This document shows, piece by piece, positions 63,195-64,000 of a stretch of DNA of 64,000 bases. The translations under genes and the position numbers were made by a program. Within the stretch, counting starts at the first letter, position 1. Every line of letters begins with the position of its first letter. Below the pieces are notes generated by a model. It was given only the letters and a program-made list of their open reading frames with translations. It was not told the origin of the DNA and did not search any database. The DNA lies in contig NZ_JAMZMJ010000013.1 in assembly GCF_024714495.1 (NCBI RefSeq), positions 62,001 through 126,000 on the forward strand, read 5' to 3'. The stretch comes from Marinoscillum pacificum (lineage in GTDB: Bacteria; Bacteroidota; Bacteroidia; Cytophagales; Cyclobacteriaceae).

Positions 63195-63279
63195 GTAACC
63201 TGTGCGATTCAGAGGAGTATTTCGTTAGTAAGGCAACTAACTAAACTAAATTTCAGCGTAAGCTGATCTGACCCAACTA

Positions 63280-64000
63280 ATGAAATATCTGATAACCTAT
63301 CTGTTATTGGCTGGTGGCTTCATGTCGTTTGCTCAATCAGAAGACCCACGCAGAACCTATCAAACAGCAAGTATTGATGGAGAAGTTCCTGTAATAGACG
63401 GAAGACTTGACGATCCGGCATGGGAACAAGTAGAATGGGCTGGGGACTTTATTCAACGTCAACCAGTAGACGGTGCTGCTCCGTCACAGCAGACACAATT
63501 CAAAATACTTTACGATGCTAAATACCTTTACATAGGAATAAGGGCCTTCGATACAGAACCTGATAAGGTTGTTCGGCGGATGTCCAGACGAGATGGTTTT
63601 GAAGGTGATTTCGTTGAAGTAAATATAGATAGCTATGCTGATAAGCGTACCGCTTTCAGTTTTTCTGCTTCAGCTTCAGGAGTAAAAGGTGAAGAGTATA
63701 TCTCTAATAATGGGGAAAATTGGGATGCTACATGGGATCCTATTTGGTATTTAAAGACTAGTTTAGATGAGTTTGGTTGGATAGCTGAATTTAAAATTCC
63801 ACTATCTCAGTTAAGGTTTGCAGATAAGGAGTCCCATGTATGGGGAATCCAGGTAATGCGCATGCTTTTTAGAGAACAGGAACGTTCCTATTGGCAACCT
63901 ATCGAACAAGGAGCGCCAGGCTGGGTTCACCTGTTTGGAGAGATGCACGGCATTAGAGGCATAAAACCTCAAAAGCAACTTGAGATACAGCCGTATGTGC
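63280..64000 (+). CDS. DUF5916 protein with CBM9-like domain, N-terminal part (cut by window edge)
   Basis: The first 240 residues of a larger protein. A signal peptide (LITYLLLAGGFMSFA) is followed by a carbohydrate-binding-module family 9-like domain: VIDGRLDDPAWEQ, YDAKYLYIGIRAFD, DGFEGDFVEVNID, FSFSASASGVKGEE and WIAEFKIPLSQLRF. In Bacteroidota such proteins (DUF5916) continue with a large beta-barrel domain and sit in the outer membrane. The start at 63280 is an ATG. Substrate unknown. Confidence 0.85.
   Translation, partial: MKYLITYLLLAGGFMSFAQSEDPRRTYQTASIDGEVPVIDGRLDDPAWEQVEWAGDFIQRQPVDGAAPSQQTQFKILYDAKYLYIGIRAFDTEPDKVVRRMSRRDGFEGDFVEVNIDSYADKRTAFSFSASASGVKGEEYISNNGENWDATWDPIWYLKTSLDEFGWIAEFKIPLSQLRFADKESHVWGIQVMRMLFREQERSYWQPIEQGAPGWVHLFGEMHGIRGIKPQKQLEIQPYV

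Noticed and set aside
63192-63224. TTTG with a TATTTCGT box before the DUF5916 gene
   Set aside because: The second element matches the minus-7 consensus poorly and the spacing is 22, so it was not called a promoter.

Overview
The window is AT-rich chromosomal DNA from a member of the Bacteroidota, most likely a marine-type Cytophagales bacterium. This is inferred from a type IX secretion (T9SS) C-terminal sorting domain, a T9SS plug-domain (DUF5103) protein, a PUR/DUF3276 protein, DUF6090 proteins, a DNA polymerase III alpha subunit with a built-in exonuclease, promoters of the TTTG-N19-TAnnTTTG type, and the near absence of Shine-Dalgarno sequences. I saw no rRNA, tRNA, insertion sequence, prophage or CRISPR array.

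Layout. 0-7.5 kb: a cut-off membrane gene, a 1415-residue secreted nuclease with four lamin-tail repeats, a thioredoxin-like lipoprotein, a VOC protein and a leucine-rich-repeat protein. 7.6-13.3 kb: a small, visibly AT-richer cell-surface glycan island (GT-C-like membrane protein, sugar epimerase homologue, polyprenyl-phosphate-type GT2, HpcH/HpaI aldolase homologue, two methyltransferases). 13.5-19.4 kb: a beta-helix lipoprotein, thioredoxin and dnaE. 19.6-23.2 kb: an ABC exporter operon with its own GntR/YtrA regulator and a palindromic operator on its promoter. 23.2-31.4 kb: MacB-type permease, lipoproteins, M28 peptidase, TolB-like propeller and an AI-2E-family transporter. 31.7-41.1 kb: a probable operon of an outer-membrane barrel, a 2766-residue T9SS surface protein and a small lipoprotein.

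41.2-49.5 kb holds three aconitases of three different families side by side (AcnA type, AcnB, mitochondrial type). 49.6-51.6 kb is a DUF6090 array with a decayed third copy. Then follow Ada DNA repair, a divergent acyl-CoA reductase/ferredoxin pair, a PIN toxin-antitoxin pair, a DUF58 protein, a PUR protein, a second AI-2E protein, YchF, a Cas6 homologue with no other CRISPR component in the window, the T9SS plug protein, an ECF sigma factor with an anti-sigma-like membrane/barrel protein, a 41-residue membrane microprotein, and the start of a DUF5916 protein running off the right edge.

The most interesting points are the orphan Cas6, the triple aconitase cluster, the self-contained promoter/operator of the ABC-GntR operon, the glycan island with an epimerase lacking its catalytic tyrosine, and the giant surface protein with reelin-like repeating modules. 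Calls rest on reading motifs by eye; no database search was run.
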